Assembly: GCA_001986395.2 (NCBI GenBank)
Contig: MQVO02000001.1
Location: forward strand, 1,302,001 to 1,366,000
DNA: 64,000 nt
Direction: 5' to 3'
From: Irpex lacteus
Lineage: Eukaryota > Basidiomycota > Agaricomycetes > Polyporales > Irpicaceae
Numbering within the stretch: the first letter of the stretch is position 1; each line of letters starts with the position of its first letter. The notes beneath the pieces were generated by a model that searched no databases, had not been told where the DNA came from, and saw only the letters and a list, made by a program, of their open reading frames with translations. Below are positions 1 to 10,135 of the stretch, piece after piece. Made by a program: the position numbers and the translations under genes.

Positions 1-3000
1 AAGGCCTTGCTACAGCGCCGTCTAGATCCTCGTGGGTGCGCTTCTTGGAAGGGGTCGCTGGGCCGTCATCCTCGGAAGAACTGGAGTGGTATCCGGACAC
101 GAACGAAGTGATATGCAGCTGATGGGATGGGGAGGTGGGAGGGGAAGAACCAAGGTCGGGCAGGCCTACGTCTCTGTCCCCTTCGGAGAGAGGGATGAAA
201 GCGGAATCGAGGTCATTGTTCGCATTCATCCCGTCTTCTTCGTCGCAGGACGAGGCATCGACCCCGGAGTCTTTCTCTGTCTTCTCGGTTGTGCGGTGCG
301 GAGTGGGGGTGGTAGGGTTGACGGGATGGACGACATCAACAGGCCCTGTTATCTGGCTAGTGGCAATGCTAGCTTCGAATAACTTGACGCCCTGTTCCAC
401 CGTCCGGGCGGGATACTTCTCATACGGCGAGACATCCTTCACCCACTCTTTCTTCCTATCTAACGCTTCCTTGAAGCGCGCTCGCCAGAAGGACGGCTTG
501 CTCAGCATGTCATGTTGTTCGTCCCGTGAAGTACACATAGCGTCGTATTTCTTCGTCAGTTGGGGATTGGAGGGATCCGCGGCCGACAATTTTTTGTATA
601 ATACGGCCCTTGAGCTATAGAGATAGTAGTCCTGCAATTCCAACGCCAGAGTTGCGATCAACGTGTCAAGCGGCTTGCAAGTGAACTCGACCTTCTCTCC
701 CATCTTTTCAAGAGCCGTCCTTTTCGGTTCGCCACCGACGATCCTGCCCGTATATCTACCGTCGGATTGTTCCGGCTCGTACCAGTTGAAGATGTCCATG
801 TTGAATTTGCTTTTATGCTCGAATCGGTGCAGCGTTGCGTAAAGAAGCGACCAAAAGAGCGCCTCCAGGTCGTCCAAAATCTCATGAGGCTTGTTGGGAT
901 CTTCAAGCAGTCCAATCGACATAAACGGCCACGTGCCCTACAACCGAGACGTCAGCAAAACACTATGTCTACAATTGATTCACCTCGCGTACCGTGCGGA
1001 ACAGCTGATGTGTGTACTCTCCGTCTGGCTTCGTCTCAGAGGCATGATCCCAGTCTGCTAATAAGCCGACTTTCTCGTCTTCATCTTCCCCGAGCATGAC
1101 GTTACCGACGCTCAAGTCCCTGTGAAGCACCTTCGTTGGCATCTTCTCATATGCTTCTTCGATGACTGACAGCGGTAGCAAAACCCTTGAGAATCGGCCG
1201 CCCAAGACAACGGATATGGACCACTTACCTCCCAGTACATCGTAAAACGCCCTCACCATCTCTTCCGATTTTTCCGCAGACTCGATGGGGTAAGCGAGTC
1301 GCTGGACCAATCGATGATGCAGATGAAGTCTGAGCTCGGCGAACGTGATCCCCAGGTCCTGCTGCACCCTCATGGCCCACTCTGCACTAATCGTCCTCTG
1401 CACCTGCCCGTCCGCATCTCTCACGTCCCCACCGCAGACTAATCGTGGAATCCGCTCCACTCCGTACTTCTCCAGGAGCCGGTATACCTCGTTTTCCGCT
1501 TTCAGCATAGCATGATCCACGCGCCAAGTGTCCTTCAAGAATAGAGGCTCGGGGCTCTTGATGTCGGAAACGTCGTGGGTGCTGTCAGATTCTTGTTCGT
1601 CGGAGGTTGCGTTATTGGCGGTGACCGGGACTGCGATGTAACCTCGTGTAGCGCGGCCAAGAGGCGATGGTGCATCGAAAATGGGCCGTTGTACAATGAG
1701 CTCCATGGTTGCAACCTGCGACGATTTAGTCTGGATGGTTTCTTCTCCCTGCTCAGCACCCGCCTGGCGAGGCACCCCCTCGTGAACGGTCATCTTATAG
1801 ATGGGGTAATGGGCGTCCAACGTTATTTCAGCACTAGGTATGCTGCGTTGGGGGTGATTCGGGTTGTTCATGTTGGCCACCAGCTCTTTCACAACGGAAG
1901 TGAACATATCCTTGTCGCTCTGGCTCGCTATCACGGACGTCATATCCAGTCCTCTCGCCTTGTCCGTCATATGATTGATACGCCAGAAGAACTCCCCGAG
2001 AGTGCTTCCGTCCTGGATGTAGTCAATCCTCTCGCTGACGATGGCCCCAGCATGATCGAAGTAGATGATTCGAGCAATGTCACCGGCGACAAGAAGCTGG
2101 AAGAGATGGGTACGTTGCTGATGATTGAACATCTCGCGAGCATAGAGGGCGAGTTGCCCACGAATCCTGCGCGCCGAACCAGTGTCCTTCTCGAAACAGA
2201 CGGGCGTGCTGTCTTTCTCCAGCCTTCTCTTCTCCAGCTCCTTCTTGAGAGTAGATTCAGGACGGAATGGATCGTCTCCCTTTACCGCCTTGAACTCCAC
2301 CACGAGGGTATCAAGACACCAGTTGAAGGGCCGTGGCTCACCGACTTTCGTCGTCTTGGGAGCCATACTAGTCGCAGGCCCGTTCGTCGCGACCGCGGAC
2401 GCAGCCGCCGCCTTGCTCCGAGTAGCATACGGATGAGTTGCTTCCACTCTATAAAGCTCCTTCTCCAGCTTCTGTTTCTTCCTTTTCTTCTTCTCCTGCT
2501 CCTCCTCTTTCTCCTTCCGCTCCTCCTCCTCGTCATCGTCCTCGTCCTGCTGCTCGTCCTCCTTCTCCTCCTCGTCCTTCCTCTCCCCCTCCAGACCTCC
2601 ATCGGGGCGGAAGTCTGCATTCGTCTCCTTTTTGTCGGCGGAGATGAAGAACGGCATGCAAGGTGAGAGGTTATACCGTTGGATTGCGTCCGACTAATAC
2701 ATGGCCATCATTCGGATCTTCCCTCTCTATAGAATAAATGAGAGCACTCACAAAACGTGTATATAGGCTCCTTTCAGCTTCCTTAGGTTTATCATTTTCA
2801 GCGTTCTTAGACTTAGAACCGGCAGAGCCCTTCTTGGTAGTAGGTTTTTGTTTCTCGGGTTTCAGAGATTTGAACTTGACTTTGTCGCGCCTTTGGTTGT
2901 ACTCTTCAAGTTTCTCGGAGTCGATGGGCATAAGTTCCGTCATGATGTCCTTAGCAGGGAATGGGCCAATCCATCGACACTTCATGGCTTGCGCGAGCTG

Positions 3001-3105
3001 GTCCTGGGCTTCTGGCGTCGTGAGAAGCGTTGCGCGGTGCTTGGAGTTGCCTGTCAGGGCGGCGGTGTACTGGAGAGGAGTACTGTCAGGTCTGCGAGTA
3101 GCCAT
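1..3105 (-). CDS. FunK1-type fungal protein kinase (3' end beyond window)
   Basis: This is a fungus-specific kinase of the FunK1 family, which is expanded in multicellular basidiomycetes; substrates are unknown. I read three exons, 3105-2752, 2693-993 and 937-<1, all joined in phase 0. The N-terminal segment (about residues 40-65) carries the family's typical WIGP and ELMP stretch before the kinase fold. The catalytic loop HRDLSVGNVML and the metal-binding segment LLADWDHAS lie near the end of exon 2, and GTWPFMS, the usual FunK1 activation-segment motif, opens exon 3. Residues roughly 142-185 are a run of Glu/Asp/Lys, a probable disordered insert. After the kinase domain comes a Ser/Thr/Asp-rich tail that stays open to base 1, so the stop codon lies outside. 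At least about 997 residues are present. Confidence 0.9.
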
Positions 3106-3881
3106 GACTAGAGTGATGACCGTGGTTGAGAGAGAGACTTACGGGTGGCCGGCGCGATCTTATATTTTGCCGGGTGTTGGCCTTTGATGGTGGTTCGAAT
3201 TCAGACTCAGACAAACTGCCCTTTTGGGACGTTGGAGAAAGGGAGATGGGATCGGGATCACTTTGATAGACTCCGACCAGACTCCGAATCCCAAAAGGGC
3301 AGTCTGAACACGAGGCATTAATAAAAGCGCGCTATGACTCGAATGTCTGAGTCCGACTACAGTGCAGTCATGTACTTCATAAGCCAGCTATGACTTGGTA
3401 CAGTATCCACACTTATGAACTATGTCGTGCACATGAATTGTTCATTTGTACATAAGTATACATAAGTCTCGGTGCCAGTGGACGACAGGGATAACTTGAA
3501 GTGCCAGTGGACTCGGCGGAGTTTCACTGGCACAGTACTAAGAACCTATCAATGGCTAATGACAGAGCTCGGAGGGATGGGGCAGCATTATTATCTCAGT
3601 TACGGTTGTTTCACAAAAAGAAGGGGTGCTCAAGAGTGCTTCTTTGTGTGGTCCACCAACTATCCTAGTATTTCTCCGCATTTTACTTCAAATTGGATGG
3701 CTATCATTGGTAAGGCATTTGGACTTGCAACAAAGTGCTGCTTCGTAGATACAAAGTACTACTCAAAAACAGCATACTGTTTTCAATTGACTTCCGACCC
3801 CTATGCGAGGCTAACTATTCCCATGGTGATTTCTCGCGTACATTGACGATAGCATGTTTCGATAGCCTTGCGACTCCACGT
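3106..3881. other. Intergenic: FunK1 promoter side and nuclease 3' flank, with short repeats
   Basis: No gene is supported. A perfect 15-bp inverted repeat (3215-3229 and 3289-3303) lies about 110-200 bp upstream of the FunK1 start. Near 3472-3533 there are two direct copies of GTGCCAGTGGAC and one inverted CACTGGCAC. Open frames at 3472-4172 on the + strand lack splice logic and overlap the nuclease, so they are not called. Confidence 0.6.
3215..3303. repeat. 15-bp perfect inverted repeat with 59-bp spacer
   Basis: The arm ACTGCCCTTTTGGGA (3215-3229) is the exact reverse complement of 3289-3303. Short CAGACT/AGACTC motifs flank it. It could be a small non-autonomous element end pair or a regulatory palindrome in the FunK1 upstream region; nothing in the sequence decides between them. 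Confidence 0.6.
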
Positions 3882-6060
3882 TCAGCATACCTTCAGACGT
3901 GCTACTGTTGGATCATGATCACTTCCCCTGTCGCCGATCCTCGCCAGCCAGTTGTTCACATGAACATGCTCAACCTCTACTCCCCCTTCTGCAACGTTAT
4001 TCGATACGAAGATGTGGTCCAGCTCTTCTGTATTCTGGTCAAACAGAAATGTGTAGCGTTCGACGGGAGATACGTTCGCGAGAACGTCCGCATCAAACAT
4101 GAGATTATCCAGAGAGGTAAAGACGGAACGAGTGAAGGTATACTCGTTGAAGTCACCAGCGAGGATAATTGATGCGTCAGGAGCCAACTCCAGAACAGAC
4201 CGAATAAAAGTCTGAAAGTGTACGTACAGGCATCAGTGACATTCACTGGCTGATGCGTTCCTACCATGCTTACAGCAATTGTTTCTATCTGGCCTTGCCG
4301 CTTGGTGACGTCCAAATTAACTGGAGGGCGATCGTCGCCTTGAGTTGACGATCCTGGTACAGACGATTTGGCGGTGTTGTGGACATTAATAGTGATGAAG
4401 CGCTGGCCGGTAATGGTCTGCCACGCAGCAACCAGCGGTTTTCGTGCGCTATTCCAGATAGTATTCGTAGGGTCGAGTCGACCCGGGTTAAAGCTAGATC
4501 ATAAAAGTCAAAGAGAGCACAGTAACAGTTGCGACGTACGTACGTAAGAGTAAGCCTTCCGTCCCTCATAACTGGTGCAGTTGCATCTAATGGTCCTCCG
4601 ATGGGCGAACCTTCCACAAGACTGACCCTGCTACTATCAAAACTGTATAACAAGGCTTTAATAAGTATTAGATAGTTAAGAGAAATGGGCTAGCGTACAG
4701 ATATGCCGGACGAATATTGCCTCCTGGTTCTCCTCCATCCTGATCGTTGACAGAAATTACCTCGGTGAAGTTGTACAGAAACCCTCCGCCCTGACCAAAA
4801 GCTGATTGGGCCAATGTCGACAACGTAACGGTGGCATCGACGACGCCATCGTCAGTTGGGCCAGAATTGTCCTGAATCTCTTGTAGAAATACGATTTCGG
4901 GCATGAAAAGGGAGTTTGCTATCTGGCTGGCGACACGAGGAAGGGTAGCAGAGGTTGGCGCGAGATTGTCGACGTTGTATTGGCCAATGACCACAGTGCA
5001 CGGATCCGTAGACCTTCGCAGGGTCGTTGGCGGGATGACAGGGGTTGGAGTAGTCAGGATTTTGGGCGCTGTAAGTGGAAGGATGAAGTAGAAGCCGAAT
5101 CTAGCAACACGGTAAGAGTAATTCAACAGTAGTATCGAATGGACTCACTGTTGTTGTATTACCCCAGTAATGTCACTAAGTGTCTGACCGATAGACACCT
5201 CGGGATTTGTTGTCCCATCAAGAGGGGTCCCGATGATGACAGTCTCGGGATTCGCGTCCGGAATACCGTCTGGGCCTGTGGCCAGAGTAAGAAGGATCAT
5301 TTGTCCGCACGTGCAGACTCACCAACTGTCAGTGTCAAGCCACCACGGCTATTCTTGCCTGTCACAGGCCAGTCGCCATGAACCCAAAACTCGCCGAAGT
5401 TATCAGGGAAACCTAGCGCCACCGGCTGCTGGACCGTGACTAGTACACCTTCAATGCTCGACCAAAAGTCGATCCCAAACTGAGTCGGTACGACTGTAGC
5501 ATTGACTTGATCGACTCGGGAAACATTGTTGGGGACAGACAGCCACCCGTCCGACCCTTTGTCCAGCGCGGAGAGCTGCTGAGTCGGAGGACTACGAGCG
5601 CCGGATCCAGTAGGGCCTAGGACCAGGGGGGTAACCTTATTCCTTGTAGATAGTACGACGATGTTGGATGGGCTATCCAATTCCGTTGACAGAAGAAATG
5701 CCTGGTCTGTTGCGGACGATCCACGAAACTCGGAGACCTTGCCTGAGAGAGAGATTTCGTCGCCTGTTGCTACAGAGTTGAGAACAGCGGCAGACGAAGA
5801 GAACACGAAGAGTCCATGAGATACGCGAATATCATTTGAAGGTTCGCCTTGGATGTAAAACCCTGTGGAGGTCTGCGATGGCAGTGAGTCTAGGTTGGAA
5901 TACAGACAGGATTCTATCTTACCTTGGCTGTGACAATCCCAGTAACATTGTGTACTGTAACACCCTCCAGTGGGGAGCGAAAGGCGGGGCCTTGGATGTC
6001 GGTAATCCGTATAGCGGCGACAAGAGACGACCAGAGCGCTATAGAGTAAAGGGGAAACAT
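3882..6060 (-). CDS. Secreted endonuclease/exonuclease/phosphatase-family enzyme
   Basis: Seven exons (6060-5923, 5872-5323, 5275-5149, 5100-4699, 4642-4544, 4493-4274, 4211-3882) give a 621-residue protein with consistent phases. It starts with a short signal peptide (MFPLYSIALWSSLVAA), then a beta-rich domain of about 230 residues that resembles the OB-fold/lamin-tail-like region of predicted extracellular nucleases. The catalytic EEP domain follows from about residue 285, with YNVDNLA (metal/phosphate side), FLQEIQD (metal-binding Glu), GDFNEY, DHIF and the terminal GSDHDP motif. All the residues expected for divalent-metal phosphodiester cleavage are there. The likely role is degradation of extracellular nucleic acids or phosphoesters for nutrition. 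The exact substrate cannot be told from sequence. An upstream frame near 6317 was not used because it lacks a signal peptide and the 6060 ATG supplies one. Confidence 0.88.
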
Positions 6061-6804
6061 CAGGGGCGATGTCAAAAGCACACCGCCGACTAGATGTATT
6101 TGTAGGACTCACTCTGGTAAGTAGTAGCCGGGAAGGGATGAGATGAAGAAGCAAAGTTACCACACGGACAGCAAGGAATTCTTTGATTCTACTGCCATAG
6201 ATGACTCCCGACGTAAGGAACGTGTGATGGAGCCACGTGTGACCCAGGGAAGCACTTACTCCCAGTAGCAGGCGTGTAGCTTGACTCCACAGAAACGGTA
6301 GATCCAAAGTTATGCATTCTAGACGGTGTGGGTAAGGACGTTAGTTGATGTGCTGCGCATCTGTCATACTTATTTATAACGCGTTTACCTATTCGCATTC
6401 AATGTCTGCTCTTCGGTAGTTCTGAAACAGAGCGACGTAGAGCACACTGCCGGTGGGAGAACGGAATAGCTATATCATACTATGCTTGAGCAACAGGTAC
6501 CGTCTGGCGAGAAACTTGACTCGTCACAAGGTCCGGGTGTATCGTTATAATATGGCTGTGCGTCAGTAACGTGACATACAGCTCAGGGCTTCCACGAGTC
6601 GTGACGGGCCCTTGCATTACAAAAACAGTAAACACAGACCTAAATCATACAAGTCCGTAGAAATTGTCTATGAAGTCCAGATAAATCAGTCCGAGCTCAG
6701 AATGTAAGGAAATGTCTATCGGAGAGCACAAGATCCCAAACCTCGTGATAGAGAATAACTTCCAGAAGAAGTCCGATGCTGACTATATGATGGCACATGC
6801 ATGA
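6061..6804. other. Intergenic, nothing recognised
   Basis: About 740 bp between the nuclease start and the stop of the small secreted protein gene on the same strand. It should hold the nuclease promoter and the neighbour's 3' UTR. Short minus-strand frames near 6189-6398 look like exons at first sight but do not join usefully to the nuclease. Confidence 0.5.
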
Positions 6805-7441
6805 CTAATGACTTGTGGCGTTGTATACCACACCAACATTCGTCAAGTGTAAGCGATGTCCGATAGCAGGCTTTCATGACATTCAAGTCATCAGTAAACG
6901 GCAGTCCTTCGTATATGAACAACTTACCTCGCTGTTACCCCATTCCTCGATGACAAGAAGTTGGAGTGGTAGATCATGCACAGATTCTCCAGCGGACCAT
7001 CCAGCGGGCGTTTTTGGAGAAGTCAGGCATCGTAAGCTGAGCGGGCGCGGGATTCTTGGCGTATGGCACAGCTACAACTCAGTTCAGCATTGGACCCAGA
7101 CAAACCAGAGCAAAATGACACGTACCAGGATAATTCGGGTAATCGTACCTCCCAAAGTAATATCCTGACGAGAATAACGACGTCAGAGGTTGGTTGAGCA
7201 AGTTTGACCGGTCGCCATCGGAGTCAAGTGAGGATGCATCCAAGAGAAAGACGTGATAGTAGAACGTTGAGACAGAGTAGTCCGCCATGGGGTTATACGT
7301 GAAATTAAAGGCTTCGCCAGGTCGAATAGCGATCCCGGACCGAGGCTGGCTGATAGTACCATGGCTGTCGTCTCTCCTGACTGGAGAGGCAGCAGCGATG
7401 GCCAGGAAAGCCGTAAGTGCTATGGTGATGAGAAAGAACAT
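6805..7441 (-). pseudogene. Small secreted protein gene with a one-base frameshift
   Basis: Three exons (7441-7126, 7071-6928, 6870-6805) encode about 174 residues if one base is ignored. A signal peptide (MFFLITIALTAFLAIAAAS) is followed by VRR, a possible Kex2-like site. Conserved-looking blocks are AFNFTYNP, YYHVFLLDAS, LTMPDFS, VIEEWGN and VVYNATS. I recognise the layout as an agaricomycete secreted protein type without known function. Exon 2 changes frame at an A5 run (plus-strand T5 at 7011-7015): LTMPDFS reads in one frame and TPAGW to VIEEWGN in the next. The splice phases agree only if one base is removed there, giving FSKTPAGW. This is either a sequencing error or a recently broken gene; neighbouring Rpt5 has the same kind of defect. 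A TATA-like run lies at 7487-7495, 46 bp upstream of the ATG. Confidence 0.65.
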
Positions 7442-8194
7442 GTTGTAGGTGAGCGCAAGTCGTGTTAGCTCGCGGAGGGTGGGAGCTATATATAACCAGC
7501 GATCCAGGATTCGAAGCACATTCAAGAAGGATTCTTTGGAATGGCGCCTATGTCGGCCGCCTCGTCCCGTCCACGCTGTGCTCATCTCGTCCGCCCTAGA
7601 CGGATCCAAAATTGCCGCGGTTGTAGAGCGTGTCCACCACGAACGAGGAAGTTCGAATAGCCTTTATGGACGGCATTGGCTGGACTGAGTGGAGCAAAAG
7701 AAGGTTTCGGTGGTAATTCACTCACATCCACGCTGCAAGCTTAAGTGGCGAGTCCGTATCTAGCCCAGAAGTGATCAACGATATTAACCGCATCTGAAAG
7801 AGCATTTACTCACCGCGGTGATTCTGGCCGTAGACCGTTGATCAAGCCAGCTTCTATAGCACTGCCAGTAACGGACTTGGCTACACGAGGGTACGGATGC
7901 CATACGCGAACGGGCGTAAAGATGTCCAAGGATGTAGAGGGGCAAAGACGTAGAGCACAAGAAGAAGCAAGAAGGCGACGAACTTGATGCTGGAAAGCTG
8001 TGCCTGTCTGCTGACGTCTCAAACGCAGATAGAGGAAACCTGCATAAAGTTAGTCAACACTGTCTCACCACATACACTCCATAGACGACCATCATCATCA
8101 TTGGCGCAAGATTCGGACATCTGGATTAGACAGCTATACCAGTTCCTGCAGACGTAAAAGAATAAAATACACGGATATCGTATGGCGATCGGAT
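7442..8194. other. Unresolved region, possible broken small minus-strand gene
   Basis: About 750 bp with no coherent model. On the minus strand there is an ATG run near 8101-8090, a GTGAGA donor soon after, and open frames between 8035 and 7800. One frame (about 7988-7885) reads as a hydrophobic stretch (KFVAFLLLLVLYVFAPL) typical of a membrane segment, while another frame is open for 70 codons and ends at a good GTGAGT donor. The reading preference jumps between frames, as in the two flanking genes that carry frameshifts, so a small membrane-protein gene damaged by indels is possible. Confidence 0.3.
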
Positions 8195-9833
8195 CTAGGC
8201 AAAGTACATGAGGTCATTCTTCTTCTTACTTTGCACTACGGGGGTAACACGTAAGTATCACGTCGATAAATGAAAAGGAAGTGAACCTACCCTCTGCAAT
8301 ACCACTGAGGAAGTGTTCATGATTGAGCTTCGTGCCCCCTCTCTGAGCGCAATCATGCCGGCCTCAACACAGACCGCCTTCAATTGCGCTCCATTGAACT
8401 CGTCCGTGCTTCGCGCAAGCTCTTCAAAGTTGACGTCCGCTGAGACGGCCATCTTCCGTGAGTGGATTTCGAGGATACGGGCACGAGCCGTCTCATTCGG
8501 GAGAGGGAACTCAATCTTTCGGTCCAGACGTCCCGAACGGAGGAGGGCTGGGTCAAGGATATCGATACGGTTCGTCGCGGCGATGACCTAGAGAGCGCGC
8601 GTGAGAAGAGGCATAACTTCTGCCCGGACCAGCTACACACCTTAATCCGTTCGTCACTGCCGAAACCGTCAAGCTGGTTAAGGAGCTCCAACATGGTTCG
8701 CTGCACTTCACGGTCACCACTCTTCTCGGAATCGAAACGCTTGGTACCAATAGCATCCAACTCGTCGATGAAGATGATGGCGGGAGCCTTCTCCTTGGCG
8801 AGCGCAAAGCGTCACGAACGAGCTTGGCTCCGTCACCAATGTACATCTGAACCAGTGATGGACCAGCGAGCTTCAGGTAGCATGCTTGAGTTTGGGCCGC
8901 ACACGCTCTGGCCATCAGAGTCTTACCCGTTCCTATACACTCACTGTTTGAGCTGGGAGTTGACAGGGGAACCGTGTCACGTACCTGGCGGGCCGTACAT
9001 CAAGCATCCCTTCGGTGGCTTGATACCAATCGTCTTGAATTTGTCGGCCTGTTTGATGGGCAACACAATAGCCTCAAGCAGCTCCTCAATCTGCTTCTCC
9101 AGACCACCGATATCGGTATACGTCTCCGTTGGCCTCTCATCTACCTCCATGGCCTTTACTCGCGAGTCGTATTCGGAGGGTAGCGTGTCCAAAACAAGGT
9201 ATGAGTCTTTGTTGACACCAATAAGATCCTGTGGCTTCAGTTCGTCCGCAGGGACAAGACCGATCATGGGGAGGAAAACGGTCTGTCGTGTTGAGGTCTT
9301 GATCACCGCACATTTGCCTTTGCGCGACGCGTCCTGGTCTCTATTGGCTCCATCATCCTCGGCTTCGGGGTCCAAGTCCAAAATCTATTGTACACTTGAG
9401 CGGGGTGCCACGACCGAAGAGTGAAGTCTTACCTCGACAACATTGGACACGAGATACGGCAGAACCTTGTTCTGCTTTATCTTCTCTCCGTTCTCACGAA
9501 TCTTCTCCTTCATGACGTTCTGCTCGTGTTGTAAACGGAGCGTCTCTGATCGAATGACCTATAACACTATCAATTCCCTGGTCACGTTTAGCTCAGAAGA
9601 TGACGCACTCTCAGATCATTATCAATAAGTCGCGTTCTCGTCGAGATATCCTCCGTCGGTAGTGCGAGGATGTCCTCAGGTATGTCCTCCCACTTCTCTT
9701 CGGGAGGTTGGTCCGAGCTAGTGTCCATGGCGGCATCCTCTGTAGGCTGGGGTGTCGAAGACGATGCCTCTGGCTCAGGCTTCTTCTCGTTGTTGTTATC
9801 CGAAGGCGGGTTTGGTGGTTGTGCAGAAGACAT
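8195..9833 (-). CDS. RPT5: 26S proteasome regulatory ATPase Rpt5 (two frameshifts in this sequence)
   Basis: Six exons (9833-9609, 9558-9433, 9384-8985, 8932-8641, 8587-8291, 8235-8195) encode about 460 residues once two single-base gaps are allowed for. Rpt5 is one of six AAA+ ATPases that unfold substrates at the base of the 19S particle. Visible are the N-terminal coiled coil ([13 protein letters not shown]), the OB-type region, Walker A GPPGTGKT split by intron 3, Walker B IIFIDE, and the SRH region around [13 protein letters not shown]. The C-terminus ends in YFA, a variant of the HbYX tail that docks into the 20S core, with Phe where Tyr is usual. Frame breaks occur in exon 4 (AAA at 8806-8808, one base missing before [10 protein letters not shown]) and exon 5 (near 8332, one base missing after REGA). 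Intron phases fit only if both bases are restored. Protein conservation is otherwise perfect, so sequence error is the first explanation. Confidence 0.93.
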
Positions 9834-10135
9834 GGCGAAGGAGGAAGATGGTGGTGAACGACGAAGGTGATCTCACTCAGCCTGCACGCGCACCCTCGAC
9901 AAGGACGCGTAAGTGATTTAGACGCCCATCTTCCCATATCCGGCAGTCGTGGTAATGCAGTTGACGCCTGTGGCCACCTGTTCACGAACAGGCCATGACT
10001 CTGCAATACTCAATGCTTTCGTTCAATGCCATGCATGCACGAACATATGTAGCCCAAATGTATTTCAAATATATATCAAACTAAGCCGCACGACACGACC
10101 TACATCATAAGCCCTTGCATGTAGCTATGGGCTCA
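9834..10135. other. Short intergenic spacer
   Basis: About 300 bp between the PIG-U stop and the Rpt5 start on the same strand. It must hold the Rpt5 promoter and the PIG-U 3' UTR. No distinct motif was recognised apart from an AT-rich stretch at 10060-10080. Confidence 0.5.

Noticed and set aside
1575..2666. 363-codon plus-strand frame opposite FunK1
   Set aside because: Leu/Pro-rich low complexity is the mirror of the Glu/Lys-rich kinase insert; no domain.
6189..6398. Upstream exon for the secreted nuclease (MHNFGSTVSV)
   Set aside because: No signal peptide, and the ATG at 6060 gives a signal peptide directly joined to the conserved region.
8462..9424. 320-codon plus-strand frame opposite Rpt5
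   Set aside because: Shadow of the conserved ATPase; runs across its introns without any protein-like features.
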